Part shown: positions 51,203 through 59,393 of the stretch, one piece after another
Position numbering within the stretch: the first letter of the stretch is position 1
How the letters are laid out: each line of letters opens with the position of its first letter
Assembly: GCA_902363625.1 (NCBI GenBank)
Contig: CABJAS010000005.1
Location: forward strand, 181,716 to 245,715
Direction of reading: 5' to 3'
Origin: Clostridiaceae bacterium
Lineage (GTDB): Bacteria; Bacillota_I; Bacilli_A; Erysipelotrichales; Coprobacillaceae
Length of the DNA: 64,000 bases
The notes under the pieces: generated by a model
What the model was told of the DNA's origin: nothing
The model's database searches: none
What the model saw: the letters and a program-made list of their open reading frames with translations, nothing else
Position numbers and translations under genes: made by a program

Positions 51203-52816
51203 ATGAAACAACAGATTTACAATACTGCACTTTATCTTAGGTTAAGCCGAGATGATGAATTACAGGGCGAAAGTTCCAGCATTATCACACAGAGAAGTAT
51301 GTTGCGTTTATATGCAAAAGAACATCATTTGAATGTCATTGATGAATATATTGATGACGGCTGGTCGGGAACAAATTTTGACAGACCGAGTTTTCAAAGA
51401 ATGATTGAGGATATAGAGGCAGGAAAAATCAACTGTGTTGTAACGAAAGACCTTTCTCGTCTTGGCAGAAATTATATTATGACAGGACAATATACAGAAT
51501 TGTATTTCCCTAGTCATAATGTCCGCTACATAGCGATTGATGACGGTGTAGACAGCGAAAAAGGCGAAAGTGAGATTGCACCATTTAAGAACATCATCAA
51601 TGAATGGGTGGCAAGAGATACAAGCCGTAAAGTCAAATCAGCATTTAAGACAAAGTTTGCGGAGGGTGCTCATTACGGTGCTTATGCTCCGTTAGGATAT
51701 AAGAAACACCCTGACATCAAAGGAAAACTGTTGATTGATGATGAAACAAAATGGATTATTGAAAAAATCTTTTCTCTAGCCTATCAAGGTTACGGAAGTG
51801 CAAAAATCACAAAGCAGTTAAGAGCAGAAAAAGTTCCGACAGCGTCATGGCTGAATTTTACAAGGTATGGTACGTTTGCACATATCTTTGAGGGAAACCC
51901 CGAAAGTAAACGTTATGAGTGGACGATTGCTCATGTCAAGGCGATATTGAAAAGTGAAGTCTATATCGGAAACAGTGTCCACAATATGCAGTCTACGGTA
52001 TCGTTCAAGAGTAAAAAGAAAGTGCGTAAACCCGAAAGTGAATGGTTTCGAGTAGAAAACACGCATGAGCCGATTATTGACAAGGAAGTGTTCTATCGTG
52101 TGCAGGAGCAGATAAAATCAAGACGCAGACAGACAAAGGAAAAGGCAACGCCGATATTTGCAGGGCTTGTCAAGTGTGTGGATTGTGGCTGGTCTATGAG
52201 ATTTGGAACGAATAAGGCAAATAAAACGCCATACAGTTATTATGCTTGCAGTTACTACGGGCAGTTTGGCAAAGGTAATTGTTCTATGCACTATATCCGC
52301 TATGATGTGCTGTATCAAGCCGTATTGGAACGATTGCAATATTGGGCTAAGGCAGTACAGCAGGACGAAGAAAAGGCATTGAACAAGATACAGAAAGTCG
52401 GCAATGCAGAGCGAATACGGGAAAAGAAGAAAAAGGCAAGTACATTGAAGAAAGCCGAGAACAGACAAAGTGAGATTGACCGTTTATTTGCGAAAATGTA
52501 TGAAGATAGAGCTTGTGAGAAGATAACAGAGCGAAATTTTGTGATGTTGTCCAGCAAGTACCAAAAAGAACAGATAGAACTGGAACAGCAGATAACAAGC
52601 CTAAGAGAAGAACTAAGTAAAATGGAACAGGATATGATAGGTGCTGAAAAGTGGATTGAGTTAATCAAGGAATATTCCATACCAAAGGAATTGACAGCAC
52701 CGTTATTAAATGCAATGATAGAAAAAATCCTCATACATGAAGCGACAACGAATGAGGATAACGAAAGAATACAGGAAATTGAGATATATTACCGATTTAT
52801 CGGAAAAGTTGAGTAA
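51203..52816 (+). CDS. Large serine recombinase (TndX/TnpX-like)
   Basis: This 537-residue site-specific recombinase inserts and excises the element. The resolvase domain has catalytic Ser15 (LYLRLSRDD) and DLSRLGRNYI. The recombinase domain lies around 165-290 (GYKKHPDIKGK, GNSVHNMQ). A zinc beta-ribbon (CVDCGWSMRFG ... YACSYYGQFGKGNC) and a C-terminal coiled coil (about 390-490) follow. Length and layout match TndX of Tn5397 and TnpX of Tn4451. The gene ends 42 nt from the right end of the element, as expected for this family. AAGGAGG precedes the ATG. It is intact. Confidence 0.95.
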   Translation: MKQQIYNTALYLRLSRDDELQGESSSIITQRSMLRLYAKEHHLNVIDEYIDDGWSGTNFDRPSFQRMIEDIEAGKINCVVTKDLSRLGRNYIMTGQYTELYFPSHNVRYIAIDDGVDSEKGESEIAPFKNIINEWVARDTSRKVKSAFKTKFAEGAHYGAYAPLGYKKHPDIKGKLLIDDETKWIIEKIFSLAYQGYGSAKITKQLRAEKVPTASWLNFTRYGTFAHIFEGNPESKRYEWTIAHVKAILKSEVYIGNSVHNMQSTVSFKSKKKVRKPESEWFRVENTHEPIIDKEVFYRVQEQIKSRRRQTKEKATPIFAGLVKCVDCGWSMRFGTNKANKTPYSYYACSYYGQFGKGNCSMHYIRYDVLYQAVLERLQYWAKAVQQDEEKALNKIQKVGNAERIREKKKKASTLKKAENRQSEIDRLFAKMYEDRACEKITERNFVMLSSKYQKEQIELEQQITSLREELSKMEQDMIGAEKWIELIKEYSIPKELTAPLLNAMIEKILIHEATTNEDNERIQEIEIYYRFIGKVE

Positions 52817-52858
52817 TCAACAAGAGTAATATTTTTAACTAAGGGAAACCGGTATTTC

Positions 52859-53531
52859 TTATCCGGATATAACTATGATTAGTTCTATTTGTGATCTGCT
52901 TCATATTACTGAAAAAGAATTTATCATGGCAGCAGATGATATGAAAACAAAGGAAGAGCAGAAATTTCTTGAAAAGATAAAGAAAGGTATTCAATATAGT
53001 CAATTTATGCTAGGGCTTCTTTATGGACTTACTGCAATGATTTGTTTTATTGTCAATTATGCCATCGATCGAACTTTATCGTGGTCATGGCTTGTACTGA
53101 TTGCATTATTGATCGCTTTCAGCTGCACGCATCTGCCATTTAAATTTAAGCGTTATAAGCTAATGAAATCCTTTGCGGTGATTTCGATCCTCATCTATAT
53201 ATTGGTTTTTACAGTAAAATATACTGAGGATCCCGGAATAAATCTTGGGGAAGCTTATTTAATTATAACCATCAATTTAATCGCAGTTTGGATTGCTTTA
53301 GCTATCATTAGCTTTGCTAGTGGCTGGCGTTTAAAGTCAGCTCTTCTGCTTATCGATATTGGAATTTTTACGGCTTTTTCTCATCCGATTGTAGAATGGC
53401 TGTCTCACGGTGTTTTTGATCTTACTCTTAATCCTCAGCTTAATCTGCCAATTGGTATTGGGGTTTGCTGTTTCGGGGTGGTTGTTTGGATCAGCGGCTA
53501 TATTAAACCAAGAAATAAGAATTTAGGATGA
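52859..53531 (+). pseudogene. XRE-family membrane regulator, 3' fragment
   Basis: This continues the gene broken at 46222: SYPDITMISSICDLLHITEKEFIMAADD completes the XRE domain. A linker helix (EEQKFLEKIKKGIQYSQ) and about six to seven transmembrane segments follow. With the 5' piece the coding length is 804 nt, 267 codons plus stop, with no frameshift. An internal ATG at 52875 could start a truncated membrane-only protein, but it lacks a strong ribosome site. Confidence 0.9.
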
Positions 53532-53551
53532 TAAAGAATGGAGGACGTTTT

Positions 53552-53608
53552 ATGTCTTTGTTATATAGAGCCATTACCACATTAATGAATAGTGTGGTTA
53601 CTTTTTAG
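53552..53608 (+). CDS. Possible 18-residue peptide overlapping a terminator hairpin
   Basis: The frame MSLLYRAITTLMNSVVTF starts 7 nt after GGAGG. Its second half coincides with a hairpin (ACCACATT / AGTGTGGT) followed by five T residues. It may be a real leader or small hydrophobic peptide, or only the 3' end of the regulator transcript. The 256 bases after it contain nothing else clear. Confidence 0.3.
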   Translation: MSLLYRAITTLMNSVVTF

Positions 53609-53818
53609 AAAAATAAATAGAGGCTATAAAATGAAATAGGACTAAAAGATTTTGCTAACTGGAATGTATGAAAAATGACATGTTGAAGGATCAGAATATT
53701 ATTTGAAAAATGCCAGTCGCAGAGAAAAAATAGAAATAAACAATAGGTGTATTAGTGTGATATAAAAAGAAAATTATTCACTTGGTCATTGTTTTTTAGG
53801 CATTCACAAGATCACAAT

Positions 53819-53849
53819 AAAAAGTAGACAGCCTGTATGTCTACTTTTT
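53819..53849. terminator. Bidirectional terminator
   Basis: A perfect 12-bp inverted repeat (AAAAAGTAGACA / TGTCTACTTTTT) with a 7-nt loop lies at the 3' end of gdhA. Confidence 0.9.
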
Positions 53850-53864
53850 CGCTTCTGACTTTTA

Positions 53865-55208
53865 TTAATAGATACCCTGAGAGATCATGGCAGCTACGAC
53901 TTTTTCAAATCCGGCAATATTAGCTCCGGCAACCAGGTCATAGCCTAATCCGTATTTTTCACTTGCGGCTTTGCTGGCAGCGTGAATATTCTGCATGATT
54001 TGTTTTAATTTTGCGTCAACTTCTTCTGAAGTCCAACTATAGCGCATTGAATTCTGTGCCATTTCTAAAGCGGATACCGCAACACCTCCGGCATTAGCCG
54101 CTTTTGCAGGACCTAAAATAATTTTATTTGCTTTAAAGAAGTTCATCGCTTCTGGACGAGTTGGCATATTCGCTCCTTCAATGACATAGCGAACACCGTT
54201 TTTTGCCAATTGTTCGGCTTCTTCTAAACCGATTTCGTTTTGTGTAGCACAAGGCATAGCAATATCACCTTTAAGTCCCCAAGGTTTTTGTCCCGGGAAG
54301 AATTCACAATTGAAGGCTTTCGCATAATCTGCTAATTTCACATCATTCGATTCTCTGATCTTTACTAGGAAATTAATTTTTTCATCGGTATTAATTCCGT
54401 TTGGATCGTAAATATAACCGTCTCTTCCGGAGATTGAAATGACTTTTGCTCCTAATTCTTTGGCTTTTAAGCAAACCCCCCAAGCTACATTACCATAACC
54501 GGAAAGAATGATCGTTTTTCCTTCGAAGCTTTCGCCTTTTTCTTTAAGCACTTCTTGTGCATAATACATCGCTCCATAACCGGTCGCTTCGGGACGAATC
54601 AAGCTTCCCCCATAAGGCAGTGGCTTACCAGTCAGTACACCATTTTCAAAGGCTCCGCGTATGCGGCGGTATTGTCCATATAAATAACCGATTTCACGCG
54701 CGCCTACACCGATATCTCCGGCAGGAACATCAATGTCAGGTCCGATATGACGATAGAGTTCTGTCATAAAGCTTTGACAGAAACGCATGATTTCAGCATC
54801 TGATCTTCCTTGCGGATTAAAATCAGATCCGCCTTTACCTCCACCGATTGGCAATGTGGTAAGTGAATTTTTAAAAACCTGTTCAAAGCCTAAAAATTTA
54901 ACGATGCTTAAATTTACACTTGGGTGAAAACGCAGTCCGCCTTTATAAGGACCAATCGCTCCATTGAATTGGACACGATAACCGCGGTTTACTTGAACTT
55001 GACCTTGATCATCTGTCCAAGGAACCTTAAACATGATGGCTCTTTCCGGTTCAACGATTCTTTCTAAAATAGCGAGTTTTTCATATTCCGGATGTGCTTC
55101 AATGACAGGTGTCAGGCATTCCAGCACTTCCTCTACAGCTTGGCTGAATTCCGGCTCATGGCTGTTTTTTTCTTTGACTTCTTTTAAAACGCGTTCGATA
55201 TATTTCAT
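53865..55208 (-). CDS. gdhA: NADP-type glutamate dehydrogenase
   Basis: This 447-residue hexameric enzyme interconverts 2-oxoglutarate plus ammonia and glutamate. Motifs are KVPWTDDQGQVQVNRGYRVQFNGAIGPYKGGLRFH, the catalytic Lys segment LTTLPIGGGKGGSDFNP, and the nucleotide fold IILSGYGNVAWG, followed by ISGRDGYIYDP. The length is typical of the small bacterial hexameric class. It is monocistronic with an AAGGGGG-type ribosome site. The cofactor preference is inferred from overall family. Confidence 0.95.
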   Translation of the reverse strand: MKYIERVLKEVKEKNSHEPEFSQAVEEVLECLTPVIEAHPEYEKLAILERIVEPERAIMFKVPWTDDQGQVQVNRGYRVQFNGAIGPYKGGLRFHPSVNLSIVKFLGFEQVFKNSLTTLPIGGGKGGSDFNPQGRSDAEIMRFCQSFMTELYRHIGPDIDVPAGDIGVGAREIGYLYGQYRRIRGAFENGVLTGKPLPYGGSLIRPEATGYGAMYYAQEVLKEKGESFEGKTIILSGYGNVAWGVCLKAKELGAKVISISGRDGYIYDPNGINTDEKINFLVKIRESNDVKLADYAKAFNCEFFPGQKPWGLKGDIAMPCATQNEIGLEEAEQLAKNGVRYVIEGANMPTRPEAMNFFKANKIILGPAKAANAGGVAVSALEMAQNSMRYSWTSEEVDAKLKQIMQNIHAASKAASEKYGLGYDLVAGANIAGFEKVVAAMISQGIY

Positions 55209-55288
55209 AATTCATCCCCCTTGTTTTTCATTTTACTAAAAAGGAGGATATAAATAAAGAGAAAAAGTAAATTTTTTGTAATTAACAA

Positions 55289-55314
55289 AAAACCGGCATT
55301 AAGATACCGGTTTC
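55289..55314 (-). terminator. Rho-independent terminator of the EF-G-like gene
   Basis: On the minus strand AACCGG / CCGGTT with a 10-nt loop is followed by TTTT. Confidence 0.75.
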
Positions 55315-55323
55315 ATTCAAAAT

Positions 55324-57381
55324 TTACTTTTTACTTTGTTCAATGACACGTTTTTGAACAGCTTCAGGAGCGATTTCGTAACCAAGAAATTCCATTTCAA
55401 ATGTTCCTTGTCCTTGTGTCATTGCTTTAAGATCAATCGCATATTCCATGATTTCATTTTGCGGCACTTCTGCTTCAATCCTAACATTTCCCTCTTGATG
55501 ATCAATGTTGCCAACACGTCCGCGTTTCTTATTAATGTCACTCATAATATCACCGGTGTATTTTTCATCTGCGGTAATTGTCATTTTGACAAAGGGTTCT
55601 AATAACGCCGGCTTTGCTTTTGCCATTGCTTCTTTAAATGCCATGCTGGTAGCTGTTTTAAAGGCTAATTCAGAAGAATCCACATTATGATAAGTCCCAT
55701 CAATGAGTGTTGCTTTAATGCCGATGACCGGATATCCAGCCAGCACGCCTTCTTTTACACTTTCTGCCAATCCCTTTTCAACCGCTGGGAAGTAGGCTCT
55801 CGGTACTGCTCCGCCAACAATTTTTTCTTCAAAGATATATGGTGTATTTAATTGAAGAGAAGGTTCAAACGTAATCTCAACATCTCCATATTGTCCATGA
55901 CCACCGGACTGCTTTTTATATTTAGCACGCTGAGTAATCGTCGAACGAATCGTTTCACGATAAGGAATGATGACATCTCCTAAGGCAACATCAATTTTAA
56001 ATTTACTCTTTAGTTTAGATACGATAATATCTAAATGTTGATCTCCCATTCCGTAAATCAGCTGTTGTTTTGTTTCAGGATTAGTTTCAAAACGCAGTGT
56101 CTGATCTTCTTCTAACAAGCGATGAATGGCATTGGCTATCTTTTCTTCATTATCTTTGCCTACAGGACGAATCGCTTTAGAATAATAAGGCGTAGGGAAT
56201 TCAATCGGTTCATAAGCAACGCGATAATCTAAAGTACAAAGTGTATCGTTTGTCTGTGTATACTGCAGTTTAGTCAATGCCCCGATATCGCCGGCATTCA
56301 GCTCTGAGGTTTCAATCAATTCTTTTCCCTTCATAATAAAGAGCTTATTTAATTTTTCCGCTTCTTTTTTATTGCTGTTATAAAGAGTCATGCCGCTTTT
56401 AAGCGTTCCTGTACAAATCTTAATAAGTGAGATACGCCCAACAAACGGATCTGCAATCGTTTTAAAAACAAAAGCAGAAGGTGCCAAACTTTCGTTATAG
56501 CCAATGATATCCTGTTCACTGGTTTCAAGATTATTAACAATAAAGGAATTACAAGTATCGGCAGCTGATGGGAAAAAGGCAACGATTGAATTTAAGATGA
56601 TTTGAATCCCGATCGTCTCTGTTCCGCACAATACCGGAATAATTGTATTATTCATCACACCTTGACGTAATGCCCAAGAAATTTCTTCTTTGCTGAAAGG
56701 CTCCCCATTAAAATATTTTTCTAATAATGCATCGCTTGAATTGGCAACCGCTTCATCAATCATTTCTTTAATCGGATTTACCTCATCCCACATATCTTCG
56801 GGAATATCTGAAGGAATGGTATGATCACCTTGGAAACGACGTCCTTCCATTTTAGCGACATTGACATAACCCACCATCTTATGATCTTCCATGATCGGAA
56901 CCTGAATAGGCGCAATCGCTTTTCCAAATGTTTCTTTTAATTCTGTCAGCTTTTGTTGGTAGGCACTGTTGGGATCATCTAAGCCATTGATAAATATCAT
57001 TTTCGGCATTCCTTTTGTTTTATTCATTGCTTGAATTGTCCCAACATTAATGCCTTTGCTGGCAGGAACTATAATCAAAGCAGATTCAGCGGCACGAATG
57101 GCTTGATTGATTTCAGATACAAAATCAATGTTTCCCGGTGTATCTAATAAGTTGATCTTGCAGTTTTCCCATTCCAGCGGAACAACGGTGGTATTGATGG
57201 ATATTTTACGTTTGATTTCTTCGTTGTCATAATCACTGAGTGTATTACCATCAGCAATTCTCCCAATTTTGCTGATGCTTCCGGCACGGTAGGCCATCGA
57301 TTCTATAATACATGTCTTTCCGCTGCCGCTATGACCTAAAACAACGACATTTCCAATTTCATTTGAATGATAAACTCTCAT
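55324..57381 (-). CDS. EF-G-like translational GTPase paralogue
   Basis: This 685-residue protein has the five-domain plan of EF-G, but its G1 loop is GHSGSGKT (16-23) rather than the AHIDAGKTT of canonical EF-G. G3 is LLDTPGN and the G4 position reads NGLDDPN rather than NKxD. The domain IV start (YKKQSGGHGQYGDVEI) and C-terminal EVPQNEIMEYAIDLKAMTQGQGTFEMEFLGYE are well conserved. This is the EF-G II-type paralogue seen in Clostridia and Erysipelotrichia. The altered G4 suggests weaker or changed guanine specificity. A cre-like palindrome (57444-57457) lies upstream. It is probably not the main elongation factor. Confidence 0.88.
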   Translation of the reverse strand: MRVYHSNEIGNVVVLGHSGSGKTCIIESMAYRAGSISKIGRIADGNTLSDYDNEEIKRKISINTTVVPLEWENCKINLLDTPGNIDFVSEINQAIRAAESALIIVPASKGINVGTIQAMNKTKGMPKMIFINGLDDPNSAYQQKLTELKETFGKAIAPIQVPIMEDHKMVGYVNVAKMEGRRFQGDHTIPSDIPEDMWDEVNPIKEMIDEAVANSSDALLEKYFNGEPFSKEEISWALRQGVMNNTIIPVLCGTETIGIQIILNSIVAFFPSAADTCNSFIVNNLETSEQDIIGYNESLAPSAFVFKTIADPFVGRISLIKICTGTLKSGMTLYNSNKKEAEKLNKLFIMKGKELIETSELNAGDIGALTKLQYTQTNDTLCTLDYRVAYEPIEFPTPYYSKAIRPVGKDNEEKIANAIHRLLEEDQTLRFETNPETKQQLIYGMGDQHLDIIVSKLKSKFKIDVALGDVIIPYRETIRSTITQRAKYKKQSGGHGQYGDVEITFEPSLQLNTPYIFEEKIVGGAVPRAYFPAVEKGLAESVKEGVLAGYPVIGIKATLIDGTYHNVDSSELAFKTATSMAFKEAMAKAKPALLEPFVKMTITADEKYTGDIMSDINKKRGRVGNIDHQEGNVRIEAEVPQNEIMEYAIDLKAMTQGQGTFEMEFLGYEIAPEAVQKRVIEQSKK

Positions 57382-57443
57382 GTTATCACGCTCCTTTGAA
57401 TAAGGTCTATCTATAGTTTTATTTTATCATATCTCATTTTTTA

Positions 57444-57457
57444 GTAAAGCGCTTTCA
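57444..57457. promoter_or_regulatory. cre-like palindrome upstream of the EF-G-like gene
   Basis: The 14-mer GTAAAGCGCTTTCA matches 12 of 14 positions of the CcpA cre consensus. It overlaps the -35 region (minus strand TTTACT, 16 nt, TAAAAT) of the EF-G-like gene. Confidence 0.45.
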
Positions 57458-57468
57458 TACTATTGAAT

Positions 57469-57500
57469 AAAAAAACTGCCATAATAAAGAAGGCAGTTAT
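57469..57500 (-). terminator. Rho-independent terminator of the PIG-L gene
   Basis: On the minus strand AACTGCC / GGCAGTT with an 11-nt loop is followed by a T run. Its 5' arm touches the stop codon. Confidence 0.8.
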
Positions 57501-58255
57501 TTTTCATTTAATTTTGCTTTTAACTCTTTTGGAATGGCAAAACAATGTGTCAATGTAGCATCTAAAAGCTTAAAACGTTCCGCATATTTATAGGAAGTGT
57601 TATAAGCCATCATTTCAAATAACGAATAAAACATCTGTATCTGCTGTTCGTCCATCTGCGATTGGTGAGCGCGAATCGCTTCCATCTTTGTTTCAATATA
57701 ATCCGTGATATCCACGGTTGTGTTGTCATCGCTGGTAAAATAGAAACCGATGATCTTTACAGAAAACGCATCGGGATGCGGGCGATTATCTTCATAAGGA
57801 TAATAAGGCTGACCGCAGCGCATGAATGCTTCACAAAGTGCTTTACCGGTTTGAATATGTACCGGATGCATTTCATTGGGCAAATCCGGATCAACTGTGA
57901 AAATGGCATCCGGCTTGACTTCACGTATTACTCTGACAAAATCTTTAACTAATTGTTCATGGGTAGCAGGATTTTGATCATGATAACCAAGATCCCCTAA
58001 ATTAATAGTGCCTGTAATATCCATTGCTGCCTGTGCTTCTTTTTGACGAATCTCTCCCAGCATTTCCGGAGTGATTGCCGGATCATTTGAACCGCCGCGT
58101 CCTTGAGTGACTGTCAGTCCATAGACTTTGACTCCTTTTTTCACTAAATAAGCCATTGTTCCGCCGGCACCGATTTCATTATCATCCGGATGCGGCTGAA
58201 TAAAGAGAGCTGTTTTGATGTCATCCATTTTTGGATAAGCAATCGTAAAATCCAT
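57497..58255 (-). CDS. PIG-L family deacetylase
   Basis: This 252-residue zinc deacetylase is of the LmbE/PIG-L/BshB family. Metal-binding and catalytic residues lie in QPHPDDNEIGAGG (His22, Asp24, Asp25). The third ligand is in EMHPVHIQTG. The family removes acetyl groups from N-acetylglucosaminyl conjugates, as in bacillithiol or GPI-type lipid synthesis. No bacillithiol partner genes are nearby, so the substrate is open. The adjacent small membrane gene upstream on the same strand (18 nt) is probably cotranscribed. Confidence 0.9.
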   Translation of the reverse strand: MDFTIAYPKMDDIKTALFIQPHPDDNEIGAGGTMAYLVKKGVKVYGLTVTQGRGGSNDPAITPEMLGEIRQKEAQAAMDITGTINLGDLGYHDQNPATHEQLVKDFVRVIREVKPDAIFTVDPDLPNEMHPVHIQTGKALCEAFMRCGQPYYPYEDNRPHPDAFSVKIIGFYFTSDDNTTVDITDYIETKMEAIRAHQSQMDEQQIQMFYSLFEMMAYNTSYKYAERFKLLDATLTHCFAIPKELKAKLNEK

Positions 58256-58273
58256 TTACATCTTCCTTTCTTT

Positions 58274-58708
58274 TTATATAATTGTTTTTTCAAGATGTTC
58301 TTTAGTGACTAATGGAAATAAGATTTTATATTGACGACTTCCAACTTTGAAAGTTAATCGATGTTTTTCATAGCTTGCTTTCTGAATGTTTTTCACACGA
58401 ATAAATTCATCACGGCAGATAACTGATTTTTTTGAAACAAAAACCCAGCGATTCAAATGCCAATAGGTTAAAATTAATCCAGCCACATGAATCAATGTTG
58501 AGATCGATTCATTCACAACAGATAAAGGAATCAGGAATTGAAGAACCACGTAGATATTAAAAAGATAAACTTCCAATTTTTGCGGAAGGGATAAAACACG
58601 TTTGATCGTACGATCTTGTTTTAATAGTTTTTTGGTCTTTGAATAATCAAAGAAATAAATCCCAAATGTAATAATTTTTAATAGTACTATAATGATGATA
58701 TGAAACAT
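58274..58708 (-). CDS. Small membrane protein with PH-like end
   Basis: This 144-residue protein has two or three transmembrane segments (about residues 4-20, 50-68 and 70-88) followed by a short cytoplasmic beta-rich tail (VSKKSVICRDEFIRVKNI, then LTFKVGSRQYKILFP). The tail resembles the bacterial PH-like domains of other short membrane proteins. No defined function is known. It lies 18 nt before the PIG-L deacetylase gene on the same strand and starts near GGCGGTG. Confidence 0.7.
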   Translation of the reverse strand: MFHIIIIVLLKIITFGIYFFDYSKTKKLLKQDRTIKRVLSLPQKLEVYLFNIYVVLQFLIPLSVVNESISTLIHVAGLILTYWHLNRWVFVSKKSVICRDEFIRVKNIQKASYEKHRLTFKVGSRQYKILFPLVTKEHLEKTII

Positions 58709-58755
58709 GGTGACACCGCCTTTTAAAATATTTTAACATAAATTAAAAAAAATAA

Positions 58756-58784
58756 GTATATAAAATTAAAACAGTTACACAATA
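58756..58784 (+). promoter_or_regulatory. Possible SigG/SigF-type forespore promoter of the SASP gene
   Basis: GTATA and CACAATA are separated by 17 nt. They approximate the GnATA and CATnnTA boxes of forespore sigma factors and lie 23 nt before the SASP start codon. Confidence 0.45.
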
Positions 58785-58807
58785 ATCTTGAAAGGAAGGT
58801 GAGATAT

Positions 58808-59017
58808 ATGAATTCAAATAACTCAAGTACTAACAAATTAGTAGTTCCTGGAGCTAAAAATGCTATCGATCAAATGAAATACGAAATCGCTAACGAATTT
58901 GGTGTTACATTAGGTGCTGATACTACTGCTAGAGCTAACGGTTCAGTTGGTGGAGAAATCACTAAACGTTTAGTTCAAATGGGACAAAACCAAATTAAAG
59001 GATCTTCTCAAAACTAA
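58808..59017 (+). CDS. Alpha/beta-type small acid-soluble spore protein
   Basis: This 69-residue spore DNA-binding protein carries the diagnostic blocks of alpha/beta SASPs. [20 protein letters not shown] contains the germination-protease cleavage region (the acidic cleavage motif is modified here). [30 protein letters not shown] is the conserved DNA-binding half. It protects dormant spore DNA from UV and heat and implies an endospore-forming organism. The ATG at 58808 follows AAAGGAAGGTG. It is monocistronic, followed by a perfect terminator. Confidence 0.97.
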   Translation: MNSNNSSTNKLVVPGAKNAIDQMKYEIANEFGVTLGADTTARANGSVGGEITKRLVQMGQNQIKGSSQN

Positions 59018-59022
59018 TGATG

Positions 59023-59054
59023 AAATAGGGCACTCTTGAGTGCTCTATTTTTCT
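59023..59054 (+). terminator. Rho-independent terminator
   Basis: A 13-bp stem (AAATAGGGCACTC / GAGTGCTCTATTT, one wobble, 2-nt loop) is followed by TTTC. It ends the SASP transcript. Confidence 0.9.
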
Positions 59055-59393
59055 TTTTAATTTAAATTACGCCTACTTTACTCCTATGCTTATTCCTCTT
59101 TGTCTTTATCAAGCTTTATTCCTCATTCTATTTTATCCTCTTATTTTTAAACATTCATGATATTTTATGCGGTTTAACCTAGGTTTATCTAATTAAGCTG
59201 CTAACTTTTATATAAAAAATAAAATTAGTTTCTATTTTTGAAAGCGGTTATAGTCGAATTCATTGAAATATTTTGAAAACTCCGTTAGAATGAATAATGA
59301 GGGCAAAAAATTGTTTTCAGAATTATAAAAAAAGCTTATTTATCACATGGTTTCGTTGATAATAAACGTATATTGGGAATTGGAGGAAAAATT
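59055..59393 (+). promoter_or_regulatory. ackA control region with cre-like site and promoter
   Basis: The 339-base gap contains TGAAAGCGGTTATA at 59239-59252, which fits the cre consensus at 13 of 14 positions. A promoter follows with TTGAAA (59263-59268), 17 nt, and TAGAAT (59286-59291). The cre lies about 10 bp before the -35 box, the arrangement known for CcpA activation of ackA in Bacillus. The 95-nt leader after the promoter shows no strong structure. Confidence 0.65.

Larger units (their letters stand above)
46223..52858 (+). mobile_element. Integrative mobilizable element with TndX-like recombinase and MOB_T relaxase
   Basis: About 6636 bp. The flanks share TTTC (46219-46222 and 52855-52858), and joining them recreates an uninterrupted XRE regulator gene, so both ends are placed within 4 bp. 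The core dinucleotide TC (GA on the other strand) fits the GA crossover of TnpX/TndX recombinases. Contents in order: MBL hydrolase, GC-rich oriT-like segment, DUF3781 and GyrI-like genes, relaxase/replication initiator, degenerate repeat array, small frames and recombinase next to the right end. No conjugation or coupling-protein genes are present, so it would need a helper element. No antibiotic-resistance gene is recognised. Confidence 0.9.
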
